Source of the DNA: DASYKS01 sp031404815
Lineage (GTDB): Bacteria; Acidobacteriota; Thermoanaerobaculia; Multivoradales; UBA5704
Direction of reading: 5' to 3'
Assembly (NCBI GenBank): GCA_031404815.1
Contig: JANNIH010000020.1
Span: forward strand, 30,462-94,461
DNA: 64,000 bases
The number at the start of each line of letters is the position of its first letter. Position 1 is the stretch's first letter. Under the pieces are notes generated by a model. It ran no database searches. It was given only the letters and a program-made list of their open reading frames with translations, and was not told the DNA's origin. This document shows positions 1 to 7,878 of this stretch, piece by piece. Position numbers and translations under genes: made by a program.

Positions 1-2
1 CG

Positions 3-200
3 GCCGATCGAAAATCGCCGGGCCTCAAAAGCCTCCAGGGGCTGCTCTGGAAGGACGGGTACCAGAAGGGCGATCTCCAGGGTGAAGTCTTCGCCGACGT
101 TCCCGAAGCGATCGACCTCTGGCGGCAGGCGGGGATCCGCCTGCGCATCCCTGTGATCCGGTCGTTGCTCGAAGTCGACCGAGGTCAGGGTCTCACCTAG
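3..200 (+). pseudogene. mtnC: C-terminally degraded mtnC (acireductone enolase-phosphatase) relic
   Basis: The open frame entering from the left edge reads ADRKSPGLKSLQGLLWKDGY and continues through a PDVPEAIDLW-like stretch to QAGIRLRI. This matches the middle of MtnC, a HAD-family enzyme of the methionine salvage pathway (DRK..LK.LQG..W..GY..G...G.V..DVP..L..W...G). In the family the next motif is a phosphate-binding YSSGS segment. Here the frame instead runs into about 15 unrelated residues and stops at 198-200. Neither other forward frame resumes the MtnC pattern, so the 3' third of the gene is missing or replaced. The start lies outside the window. The homology call rests on recalled family motifs, and the truncation is seen directly. 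Confidence 0.6.
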
Positions 201-226
201 AGGGCTTTTCGACACTCTAGCTAGGA

Positions 227-263
227 GATCGGCGCTCGCCGCCGATCGTAAGATCGCTTTTTT
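227..263 (+). terminator. Candidate hairpin terminator or leader hairpin before the extender-unit operon
   Basis: GATCGGCG (227-234) pairs perfectly with CGCCGATC (240-247) around a five-base loop. A run of six T follows at 258-263. The T run begins about ten bases after the stem rather than directly after it, so this is a weaker than usual intrinsic terminator. It separates the mtnC relic from the operon that starts at 279. Confidence 0.4.
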
Positions 264-278
264 ACTTCGAGGTGCCGC

Positions 279-1151
279 ATGGAAATCAAGACGGTCGGCG
301 TGGTCGGTGCCGGCGTGATGGGGGTTGGGGTGGCGCAAAACCTGGCCCAGACGGGCCACCGGGCACTGTTGGTGGACGTGAGCGACGAGATTCTGGAGCG
401 GGCGCGCGGGTCGATCCGTCAGGGTCTCCGCTTCGGCCAACTGTTCAGCAAGGAGGGTGACGCAGCGCCGCGGGAGAAGGCCTCCGACGTGCTCGCGCGG
501 ATCTCGTTTTCGACCGACCTCGACACCCTTGCCGAAGCCGATTTCGTGGTCGAGAACGTGATCGAGAAGTGGCCGGAGAAGGAGCCGATCTACCGCCGGC
601 TCGACACCATCTGCCGTCCCGAGGTCTGTTTCGCCGCCAACACCTCGGTGATCTCGATCACCAAGATCGGTGGCGCGACGAGACGGCCGGACAAGGTGCT
701 CGGCATGCACTTCATGAACCCGGTGCCGCAAAAGGACACGGTCGAGGTGATTCGTGGCCACCACACGAGCGAAGAGACCCTCGGCATCGCCCGCCAATTC
801 CTGGCTCAGATGGGCAAGGAGGGGATCGTGGTCAACGATGTCCCGGGCTTCGTTTCCAACCGGGTGTTGATGCTCACGGTGAACGAGGCGATCTTCCTGG
901 TTCAGGACGGGGTCGCTCCCACCGAAGATATCGATCGCCTGTTCAGGAGCTGCTTCGGGCACAAAATGGGGCCGCTCGAAACCGCGGACCTGATCGGGTT
1001 GGATACCATCCTCTATTCGATCGAGGGACTCTACGAACAGTTCGCGGACTCCAAGTTTCGCCCCTGTCCGTTGCTGCGTAAAATGGTCGACGCGGGGCTT
1101 TACGGGAGAAAAAACGGCAAGGGTTTCTACGACTACGGAACGGGGAGCTAA
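279..1151 (+). CDS. 3-hydroxyacyl-CoA/ACP dehydrogenase, FkbK-like (extender-unit biosynthesis)
   Basis: This 290-residue protein has the 3-hydroxybutyryl-CoA dehydrogenase architecture. A Rossmann NAD-binding start VGVVGAGVMGVGVAQ (residues 6-20) is followed by the conserved VENVIEK and NTSVISIT stretches, then GMHFMNPVP, and a C-terminal helical domain with DVPGFVSNRVLM and GPLETADLIGLDT. On its own it could serve beta-oxidation. It is followed, in tight succession, by a small ACP, an acyl-CoA dehydrogenase and an FkbH-type HAD protein, and that set is diagnostic for hydroxymalonyl/methoxymalonyl-ACP synthesis. In that pathway FkbK-type enzymes oxidise the glyceryl-ACP hydroxyl. A GAGGTG ribosome-binding site lies just before the ATG. 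Family assignment is firm; the pathway role is inferred from context. Confidence 0.88.
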   Translation: MEIKTVGVVGAGVMGVGVAQNLAQTGHRALLVDVSDEILERARGSIRQGLRFGQLFSKEGDAAPREKASDVLARISFSTDLDTLAEADFVVENVIEKWPEKEPIYRRLDTICRPEVCFAANTSVISITKIGGATRRPDKVLGMHFMNPVPQKDTVEVIRGHHTSEETLGIARQFLAQMGKEGIVVNDVPGFVSNRVLMLTVNEAIFLVQDGVAPTEDIDRLFRSCFGHKMGPLETADLIGLDTILYSIEGLYEQFADSKFRPCPLLRKMVDAGLYGRKNGKGFYDYGTGS

Positions 1152-1160
1152 AGGCGCGCG

Positions 1161-1427
1161 ATGGACGAAACTCAGACCAAGATCAAGCAGTTCCTCTCGC
1201 GGTTCTTCAAGAACCACGATCTACAGCCCAGCGAAGACATCTTCGCGCTCGGCTTCGTCAATTCGCTGCTCGCGATGCAGCTGGTCGCCTTTGTCGAGAA
1301 GGAGTTCGGCCTGGCGGTCGAGGACGAGGACTTGGACCTCGACAACTTCCGTTCGATCGATGCGATCTCCGCTCTGATCGCGAGAAAGAGCATCCCGGGC
1401 GGTGCGTCCGGAGAATCGCTCGGATGA
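1161..1427 (+). CDS. Acyl carrier protein, FkbJ-like
   Basis: An 88-residue free-standing acyl carrier protein. The phosphopantetheine site is Ser35 in LGFVNSLLAMQLV. The asparagine replacing the usual aspartate before that serine is typical of the FkbJ subgroup. Acidic helix II/III segments follow (EKEFGLAVEDEDLDLDNF). It starts 9 bases after the dehydrogenase stop and its own stop overlaps the next start (ATGA at 1424-1427), implying translational coupling. It is expected to carry the glyceryl unit loaded by the FkbH-like protein while the two oxidoreductases convert it to a hydroxymalonyl unit. Confidence 0.85.
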   Translation: MDETQTKIKQFLSRFFKNHDLQPSEDIFALGFVNSLLAMQLVAFVEKEFGLAVEDEDLDLDNFRSIDAISALIARKSIPGGASGESLG

Positions 1428-2557
1428 TCCTGGACCTAACCCCTGAGCAGCGCGCGGCGCGCGAACAGTTTCGGACCTTTGCCGCCGAGCGGATCGCACC
1501 GTTTGCAAATGCTTGGGACGCCCAAGAAGCGATCCCGCGCGAGTTGATCGCGGCGCTCGGGGCGCGGGGCTGGCTCGGCTCCGTATTGCCGTCCGAGGAC
1601 GGCGGCGCGGGTTTCGATCGGATTACCTACGGCCTCCTGACCGAAGAGATCGGCCGCGCCTGCTCCTCCAGCCGTTCGCTGCTCACGGTTCACGACATGG
1701 TCGGGCATGCGTTGCGCCGGTGGGGGAAACCGGAGGCCAAAGAGCGCTTTCTACAGCCCCTCGCGCGGGGTGAGCGGATCGGCGCGTTCGCGCTCTCCGA
1801 ACCGAATGTCGGCAGCGATGCCGCGGCGATCGAGACCCGGGCCGTGGAAGACGGCGAGAGCTTCATTCTGGACGGCCGCAAGAAGTGGACGACGTTCGGA
1901 CAGATCGCCGATCTGTTCCTGGTCTTCGCCAAGGTTACCGGCCAGCCTGCGGCGTTCCTGGCCGAGCGCGACACCCCAGGGCTTTCCGTTTTGCCGATCC
2001 ACGGCATGCTCGGCACCCGCGCTTCAATGCTTGCAGAGCTTCATTTCGACGGCTGCCGGGTGCCGCGCACTTCGATGCTCGGAAAACCGGGTTTCGGCAT
2101 CTCCCATGTCGCAGCGACCGCCCTGGAGCTCGGCCGCTACAGTGTCGCCTGCGGCTCGGTGGGAATCCTCCAAGCTTGCCTCGCTGCGTCGCAGGATTAC
2201 GCGGTGGAGCGGGTTCAGTTCGGTTTGCCGCTCAACAAGCATCCGTTGATCCGCGCGATGCTCACCGAAATGATTGCGAACGTCCGAGCCGGTCGGCTGC
2301 TCTGCCTGCGCGCCGGTTTCCTTCAAGAGCGGAGCGATCCGGCGGCGTTTGCCGAAACGATGGTCGCCAAGTACTTCTGCTCGGTAGTGGCCGCAAAAGG
2401 TGCGAGCGATGCCGTGCAGATCCATGGGGCAAACGGCTGCGGACCGGACTCCTCGGTCGCTCGTTACCTGCGCGACGCGAAGATGATGGAGATCATCGAG
2501 GGCTCGACTCAGATCCAAGAGCTCGCGATCCCGCGGTTCGACTTTCCGGAGCTTTGA
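1424..2557 (+). CDS. Acyl-CoA dehydrogenase family protein, FkbI-like
   Basis: A 377-residue flavoprotein of the acyl-CoA dehydrogenase superfamily, full length for the family. Visible hallmarks are the FAD-binding LSEPNVGSDAA stretch, the GRKKWTTFGQIAD strand region, the RVQFGLPLNKHPLI helix and a C-terminal HGANGCGPDSSVARYLRDAK segment ending in IIEGSTQIQ. Between the FkbJ-like ACP and the FkbH-like protein it most likely acts on the ACP-bound C3 unit, oxidising the intermediate to the carboxylate level, rather than in fatty-acid oxidation. The start overlaps the ACP stop by four bases. No electron-transfer partner gene is adjacent. Confidence 0.87.
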   Translation: MILDLTPEQRAAREQFRTFAAERIAPFANAWDAQEAIPRELIAALGARGWLGSVLPSEDGGAGFDRITYGLLTEEIGRACSSSRSLLTVHDMVGHALRRWGKPEAKERFLQPLARGERIGAFALSEPNVGSDAAAIETRAVEDGESFILDGRKKWTTFGQIADLFLVFAKVTGQPAAFLAERDTPGLSVLPIHGMLGTRASMLAELHFDGCRVPRTSMLGKPGFGISHVAATALELGRYSVACGSVGILQACLAASQDYAVERVQFGLPLNKHPLIRAMLTEMIANVRAGRLLCLRAGFLQERSDPAAFAETMVAKYFCSVVAAKGASDAVQIHGANGCGPDSSVARYLRDAKMMEIIEGSTQIQELAIPRFDFPEL

Positions 2558-2559
2558 GC

Positions 2560-3681
2560 ATGGCGATCCTCCCTTCCGACAGCGAGGCGTCTGCCGCCGC
2601 GGCGCCATTCGATCCGACCAAGCCGCGCAAAGCGGGCTCGATCAAGTGCGTGGTCTGGGACCTTGACCATACCGTCTGGGACGGCATTCTGCTCGAAGAT
2701 GGGGAGGTCCGCCTGCGGCCCGGCGTGCGCGAGGCGATCGAAACGCTCGACGGGCGGGGCATCCTCCATTCGATCGCGAGCCGCAACGATCGCTCAACAG
2801 CGCTCGCCAAGCTCCGTGAGTTGGGGCTCCTGGAGTATTTCCTCTACCCGCAGATCCACTGGAACCCGAAGAGCGGTTCGGTCGCCCAGATCGCGAAAGA
2901 CTTGAACCTGGCACTCGACGCGTTCGGATTCATCGACGACCAGCCCCACGAGCGCGATGAGGTCGCGTTCTCGCTGCCGCAGGTGCTCTGCCTCGACGCT
3001 TCCGAAGTCGATCGGCTGGTCGAGATGCCGGAGCTGACCCCGCGGTTCATCACCGAGGATTCCCGCCGACGACGGCGGATGTATCAAGCCGATATCGAGC
3101 GCAACCAGGCGGAAGAAGAGTACGTCGGCGCCCAAGAGGAATTCCTCGCCACCCTGGGGCTTCGCTTCTCGATCCTCCCCGCCCGGGAAGAGGATCTGAA
3201 GCGCGCCGAAGAGCTGACCGTCCGCACCCATCAGCTCAACACCACGGGTTATACCTACTCCTACGACGAGCTCGACGCCTTTCGCTGTTCGCCCGATCAC
3301 CTGCTGCTGGTCGCGAGCCTGGAAGACAAGTACGGCACCTACGGCAAGATCGGCCTCGCGCTGTTGGAGCTGGGGTCCAAAGAGGCCCCCGACTTCTGGA
3401 CCGTCAAGCTGCTCCTGATGTCCTGTCGCGTGATGTCGAAAGGGGTCGGGACGATCCTGGTCCACCATATCCTCTCTCGGGCGCGCCGAGCCGGGGTCCG
3501 GTTGCGCGCCGAGTTCGTCAGCAACGAACGCAACCGAATGATGCTGGTGACCTACAAGTTCGCCGGCTTCAAACAGATCGACCGGCGTGGCGAGGTCGCG
3601 GTTCTGGAAAACGACCTGTCGAGCCTTCAGCCGTTCCCGCCCTACGTCGAGGTCGAGATCGAGGTCGAGATCGAGGAGTAG
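2560..3681 (+). CDS. FkbH-like HAD-IIIC phosphatase/glyceryl-ACP loading protein
   Basis: A 373-residue protein, the usual length for FkbH. The N-terminal HAD domain carries the DxDxT nucleophile motif (Asp34 and Asp36 in VVWDLDHTVWDG) and the acid motif FGFIDDQPHERDEV. The C-terminal half resembles a GNAT fold (VKLLLMSCRVMSKGVGTILV, then LRAEFVSNERNRMM). FkbH proteins recruit 1,3-bisphosphoglycerate, dephosphorylate it and load D-glyceryl onto an ACP. The ATG at 2560, two bases after the upstream stop, was chosen over long upstream extensions that only shadow the dehydrogenase. The last codons are a repeated GAGGTCGAGATC unit giving an EVEIEVEIEE tail. Confidence 0.9.
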   Translation: MAILPSDSEASAAAAPFDPTKPRKAGSIKCVVWDLDHTVWDGILLEDGEVRLRPGVREAIETLDGRGILHSIASRNDRSTALAKLRELGLLEYFLYPQIHWNPKSGSVAQIAKDLNLALDAFGFIDDQPHERDEVAFSLPQVLCLDASEVDRLVEMPELTPRFITEDSRRRRRMYQADIERNQAEEEYVGAQEEFLATLGLRFSILPAREEDLKRAEELTVRTHQLNTTGYTYSYDELDAFRCSPDHLLLVASLEDKYGTYGKIGLALLELGSKEAPDFWTVKLLLMSCRVMSKGVGTILVHHILSRARRAGVRLRAEFVSNERNRMMLVTYKFAGFKQIDRRGEVAVLENDLSSLQPFPPYVEVEIEVEIEE

Positions 3682-3738
3682 CTGCTCGAATCGTTTCCGG
3701 GCGTTGAGGTCATTGAGGTCACGCGGCTCCAACTTGAG

Positions 3739-4530
3739 CTACGCCGCGGAAACCACCTCAGTCAGCTCCGGCCGTTTCGCCGTTCGCCCGTCGCCGGACG
3801 ATCGTCCCTGCAGGTGCCGCCAAGCCCAAGGGAGGAGATGTCGGCGCCCCCAGTGGATCTCTGCGCCCAAGCGTTCGGCGAGCGTCGCGGGCGGGCGTAC
3901 CGGCAACGGCTCGGCCCACGATGCATCGCTTCCTCCAAGCCCTAGGGCATGGGCGAGCGCCGCGGCGATCCGCTCATGGCCGAGCCCATTGGCATGCAGT
4001 CGGTCGTCGCTCCAGAGGCGAGGGTCGGACGCCACAGGGTGCGCGGCAAAGTCGACCAGAATCGCGCCGGTCCGCGCCGAGACCTCGCGCAGCGCTGCGT
4101 TGAGCGCAAGAACCCGAGGCGCCAACCTCCGGGCGAGCGGCAGCACCGGCCCGAGATCCGGCAGCGTGAACGTCAGCAGCGTCGCCCCACCCTCGATCAA
4201 CGTCCGCTGCATCCGCTCCACATCGTGCGCCAAAGCGTCGGCATCGAACCGCCGGGCGATCACATCGTTGGTCCCAGAAAACAGGGTGGCGAGGTCCGGA
4301 CGCATTGCGAGGGCCCGGTCGAGTTGCTCGTCCCTGATTTGCCCGGTCCGCCGGCCCCTAATGCCAAGGTTCGCATACAGCAAGGACCCTTGCGCCGCCG
4401 CAACCCGCTCGGCCAACCGATTGGCCCAACCGCGATAGCCGCCCCGCCCATCCGGATCGTCCAACCCCTCGGTCGAGCTGTCGCCGATCGCGACATAGCG
4501 GTCGAATCGGCAGGGGAGGGGGGCATCCAT
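3739..4530 (-). CDS. SGNH/GDSL hydrolase, cytoplasmic-type
   Basis: A 263-residue SGNH hydrolase. Block I is YVAIGDSSTEG with nucleophile Ser18. A block II-like glycine appears in LGIRGRRTGQI, block III is SGTNDV and block V is SDDRLHANGLGH with the Asp-His pair. There is no signal peptide, so it probably acts in the cytoplasm, on an acyl or acetyl ester substrate that cannot be told from sequence. It converges on the FkbH-like gene (57 bp between stops) and is followed on the same strand by the 4596-5303 hydrolase. It differs from the exported SGNH protein at 7113. Confidence 0.85.
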   Translation of the reverse strand: MDAPLPCRFDRYVAIGDSSTEGLDDPDGRGGYRGWANRLAERVAAAQGSLLYANLGIRGRRTGQIRDEQLDRALAMRPDLATLFSGTNDVIARRFDADALAHDVERMQRTLIEGGATLLTFTLPDLGPVLPLARRLAPRVLALNAALREVSARTGAILVDFAAHPVASDPRLWSDDRLHANGLGHERIAAALAHALGLGGSDASWAEPLPVRPPATLAERLGAEIHWGRRHLLPWAWRHLQGRSSGDGRTAKRPELTEVVSAA

Positions 4531-4595
4531 AGAGGACTGAGGTTAGCCGGAGAAAAGGGAATCTCACGCCTGGAAAGACGTAACGCCCGTCGATC

Positions 4596-5303
4596 TCAGA
4601 AGTCGTCGCGCGACCAGCTGCCGTAGACGAACTCGAAGAACTCGTCGATGCCGTTCTTGAGCGTCTTGTCGGCGCGGTAGAGATCCATCCCCGTTTCGGT
4701 TCGCCGGTAGAGTTTGAGTTGGCTCTTTTCGTGCCGGGAGACGGCAAACAACCTCTTGGCATCGGCTTCGCCGTCGTTGGCGACAATCAACAGCGGGAGG
4801 TTGGCAACGATGGCCAACTGCTCGTCCGTGACCCCTTCGAGGTCGGGAGAAATCAGTACCATCAGGGCGGCTTTACCGGTCCTGGCGGCGAACGGGATGG
4901 CGACCCGGGCGCCGCAGCCGATGGCCACCAAGCCGATCGTATCCGAGCCGACCCGGGCTTGGCTGGTCAGCGCGCGCCAAGCGGCCTGAGCATCTTCGGC
5001 CGCCTTGCCGGACGACGTCTTGGGATTGCCGTCGCGGCGGTAGCCCCAGATCAGAGCGCGCGGACCGGCGGCGGTGATCTTGCCGGCGAGGGCGGACAGA
5101 TCGATCGAGTCCCCGGCGCAATCCAGCAGGAAAAGCGCGCCCGGCCCGACCGCCCGGCTGTCGTAGAAGGTACCCGAGAGCATCGTGCCGTCGGCGGATT
5201 TGATTTTGATCGGGCGACGATCGGCGGCGCGCGCTTCTGAGGCGCCGAACATCGGGAGCAGGATGAGCAAGGCGAGAGCTGCTTTGGCGGGCTGGTGTTT
5301 CAA
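4596..5303 (-). CDS. Exported alpha/beta-hydrolase-like protein with degenerate nucleophile elbow
   Basis: A 235-residue protein with a Sec signal peptide (hydrophobic LALLILLPMFGAS, cleavage near ARA-AD at about residue 27). The rest resembles dienelactone-hydrolase-like alpha/beta hydrolases: a first strand with SADGTMLSGTFY, PGALFLLDCAG, then VGSDTIGLVAIGCGARVAIP where the nucleophile elbow should be, and LLIVANDGEADA. The elbow reads A-I-G-C-G-A, so a clean G-x-(S/C)-x-G motif is absent. It may use the cysteine as in dienelactone hydrolases, or be a non-catalytic relative. It is divergent from the amidase gene at 5410. Confidence 0.6.
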   Translation of the reverse strand: MKHQPAKAALALLILLPMFGASEARAADRRPIKIKSADGTMLSGTFYDSRAVGPGALFLLDCAGDSIDLSALAGKITAAGPRALIWGYRRDGNPKTSSGKAAEDAQAAWRALTSQARVGSDTIGLVAIGCGARVAIPFAARTGKAALMVLISPDLEGVTDEQLAIVANLPLLIVANDGEADAKRLFAVSRHEKSQLKLYRRTETGMDLYRADKTLKNGIDEFFEFVYGSWSRDDF

Positions 5304-5409
5304 GCGTTAGACCTCCGGGCGCGATGGTAGCGGTTTTTCGGAGTCCCCGCTTCCTACCGGGGGGCTGGTCGGTCTAGAGTTCCCTTCGCCGCCTCTTAAA
5401 GGAGCCACC

Positions 5410-7116
5410 ATGGCCGATTCGGATCGCACGAACCCTGATCTTCCGCTCTCTCGACGCCAACTGCTGAGTGGCCTGGCCGGCGGCTTGGCGGCGACCGCGC
5501 TCGCTCCCTTGGGTCAGGCCGGCGCCGCCCCACTGCCGGGCGATTCGTCTCCGGCGGTGGCGGCGCCGGGCGCACCGTTTCGGTTCGAGGAGGCGACGGT
5601 TCGCGATTTAGGGCGCCGGATGGAAGAGGGGAGCGAGACCGCCCGTTCGATCGCGGCGGCGTATCTCGACCGGATCGAGCGGCTCGACGCATCGGGGCCG
5701 AAGGTCAATTCGGTGATCGAGGTCAACCCCGACGCCCTGGCGGTCGCCGACGCCCTCGACCTCGAGCGCAAGGAGAAAGGCGCGCGCGGTCCGCTCCATG
5801 GCATCCCGGTTCTGATCAAAGACAACATCGATACGGCGGACCGGATGAAGACGACCGCCGGGTCGCTCGCGCTCGAATCGTCGCGCCCATCCCGCGATGC
5901 GTTCATGGTCGAGCGGTTGCGCGCCGCCGGAGCGGTGATCTTGGGCAAGACCAACCTGTCCGAATGGGCGAACTTCCGCTCGACGCGCTCGACCTCCGGC
6001 TGGAGCGGACGCGGCGGCCAGACGCGGAACCCGTACGCGCTCGATCGCTCGCCCTCGGGCTCGAGCTCAGGCACCGGCGCCGCGATCGCGGCGAGTTTCG
6101 CCGCGGTAGGCGTCGGCACCGAGACCGACGGTTCGATCGTCTCGCCCGCTTCGGTGCAGGGCTTGGTGGGAATCAAGCCGACGGTCGGCCTGGTCAGCCG
6201 CGCCGGGGTGGTCCCGATCGCAGCGAGCCAGGACACCGCAGGGCCGATGTGCAGGACGGTCGAAGACGCGGCGATTCTGCTCACCGCTCTGGTGGGGGCC
6301 GATCCGCGCGATCCTGCGACCGCCGAGGTGAAAGGGGGCGAAGACTATGCGCGCGGGCTCGACCCCAAGGGGCTGGTCGGTGCGCGCATCGGCGTCGTCC
6401 GCATCCAGGGGTTCGGCCGCAATCCGGCGGTCGATGCGATCTTCGACGGTGCGGTCGCCGCGCTCCGCAGGCTCGGTGCCACCGTGCTCGATCCGGTCGA
6501 GCTCGCTTGGGACAAAGAGATCGATGACGCCGAGTACGAGGTGCTGCTCTACGAGTTCAAAGACGGGCTCGAAAGGTATCTCGGGCAGCGCGATGGTCCG
6601 ATGCGAACTCTCGCCGATCTGATCGCCTGGAACGACGCGCACAGCGACCGGGAGATGCCATGGTTCGGCCAAGAGATCTTCCACGCCGCGGCGGCCAAGG
6701 GGCCGCTTTCCGACGAGGCGTACAAAAAGGCGCGGCAAACCTGCATGGACGGCGCGCGGACGAAAGGGGTGGAGGCGACGCTCGCCAAAGATCGGCTCGA
6801 CGCGATCGTCACCCCGACCAACGGATTCGCTTGGTTGATCGATTGGGTCAACGCGGATGCCTACAGCAGCGGCAGCTCGTCGATCGCGGCGGTGGCGGGG
6901 ACGCCGAGCATCACCGTGCCGGCGGGATTCGCGTTCGGCCTGCCGGTCGGAATCTCATTCTCCGGTGCGGCATGGAGCGAGGCGAAACTGATCCGTCTCG
7001 CCTACGCTTTCGAGCAGGGGACCAAAGCGCGCCGGCCGCCGACTTTCCACGCGAGCGCCGATCTCTCCTCCGACCGAATGCCCGCGCCGTCGTCGTCGCC
7101 GATCAAGAAGACATGA
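5410..7116 (+). CDS. Exported amidase (amidase-signature family), Tat substrate
   Basis: A 568-residue amidase-signature enzyme. The catalytic Ser-cisSer-Lys triad is visible as Lys137 in PVLIKDNID, the serine cluster at 218-220 in PSGSSSGTGAA, and Ser242 in TETDGSIVSPAS. The N-terminus has a twin-arginine motif (SRRQLLSG, residues 14-21) with a hydrophobic stretch ending in an alanine-rich site, so export of the folded enzyme by Tat is likely. An AGGAG sequence precedes the start. The substrate cannot be deduced; close families hydrolyse aryl or peptide amides. The stop overlaps the next start (ATGA at 7113), pairing it with a secreted SGNH hydrolase. Confidence 0.92.
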   Translation: MADSDRTNPDLPLSRRQLLSGLAGGLAATALAPLGQAGAAPLPGDSSPAVAAPGAPFRFEEATVRDLGRRMEEGSETARSIAAAYLDRIERLDASGPKVNSVIEVNPDALAVADALDLERKEKGARGPLHGIPVLIKDNIDTADRMKTTAGSLALESSRPSRDAFMVERLRAAGAVILGKTNLSEWANFRSTRSTSGWSGRGGQTRNPYALDRSPSGSSSGTGAAIAASFAAVGVGTETDGSIVSPASVQGLVGIKPTVGLVSRAGVVPIAASQDTAGPMCRTVEDAAILLTALVGADPRDPATAEVKGGEDYARGLDPKGLVGARIGVVRIQGFGRNPAVDAIFDGAVAALRRLGATVLDPVELAWDKEIDDAEYEVLLYEFKDGLERYLGQRDGPMRTLADLIAWNDAHSDREMPWFGQEIFHAAAAKGPLSDEAYKKARQTCMDGARTKGVEATLAKDRLDAIVTPTNGFAWLIDWVNADAYSSGSSSIAAVAGTPSITVPAGFAFGLPVGISFSGAAWSEAKLIRLAYAFEQGTKARRPPTFHASADLSSDRMPAPSSSPIKKT

Positions 7117-7832
7117 GCCGGCGCGGCGCGCTCGCCCTCTTGGCGCTGCTCTGTCTCGTTGGACCGAGCGTCGCTCGCGCCACCGATTTCGGACGGAAAC
7201 CTGGAGGTTCGACCCTGCGCCACCTGGCTCTCGGAGATTCGTACACGATCGGTGAAGGTGTGGCGCCGGCCGAGCGCTGGCCGACCGAACTCGTTCGGCT
7301 TCTCGGTGCCGACAGCTTTCCGGCCGCCGTGGACGGCCCCGAGATCATCGCGCGGACGGGCTGGACGACCGACGAGCTGTCGGCGGCGATCGATCAGGCC
7401 GATCCAAAGGGTCCTTACGATCTGGTCACCCTTCTGATCGGAGTCAACGACCAGTACCGAGGGCGTAGCGTCGAGGCGTTTCGGGCGGAGTTCTATTCGC
7501 TCCTGGTCCGGGCGATCGGCTTTGCCGGCCGCCGGCCCGGTCGGGTGCTCGTGCTGTCGATCCCCGACTGGGGAGTCACCACCTTTGCGGCTGCCGCAGA
7601 GCGCTTCTCCTCGGCGCGGATCGCCACCGAGATCGACGCCTACAACGCGGTCGTTCGAAGCGAGAGCGCGCGCGCGGGAGCGGCATACCTAGACATCACC
7701 GGTTTGACCCGCGCGGCCGGGAACGCCAAGGGCGAGCTGGTGGCCGACGGGCTTCACCCATCCGCCTTGCAGTACCGCCGTTGGGCCCGGGCCGCGTTGC
7801 CGCTCGCCTTGCGGGCGCTGGCCGGCCGTTGA
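7113..7832 (+). CDS. Secreted SGNH/GDSL hydrolase
   Basis: A 239-residue protein starting at the ATG that overlaps the amidase stop. It has an N-terminal signal (LALLALLCLVGPSVARA). The SGNH blocks are HLALGDSYTIGEG, LIGVNDQYRG and DGLHPSALQY, giving Ser, Asn and the Asp-His pair. Family members with this layout are esterases or thioesterases of the periplasm or outside. The four-base overlap with the amidase suggests coupled expression, perhaps for joint breakdown of an amide- and ester-bearing compound, but that is a guess. Confidence 0.88.
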   Translation: MSRRGALALLALLCLVGPSVARATDFGRKPGGSTLRHLALGDSYTIGEGVAPAERWPTELVRLLGADSFPAAVDGPEIIARTGWTTDELSAAIDQADPKGPYDLVTLLIGVNDQYRGRSVEAFRAEFYSLLVRAIGFAGRRPGRVLVLSIPDWGVTTFAAAAERFSSARIATEIDAYNAVVRSESARAGAAYLDITGLTRAAGNAKGELVADGLHPSALQYRRWARAALPLALRALAGR

Positions 7833-7878
7833 GCCGAGAGCAGGCGCTTCCGGCCTCTGGCCGATCATCGCCTGGCGC

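Noticed and set aside
1885..2559. N-terminal extension of the FkbH-like frame upstream of ATG 2560
   Set aside because: The extra codons overlap the acyl-CoA dehydrogenase gene in another frame and encode arginine-rich sequence. The family starts at 2560.
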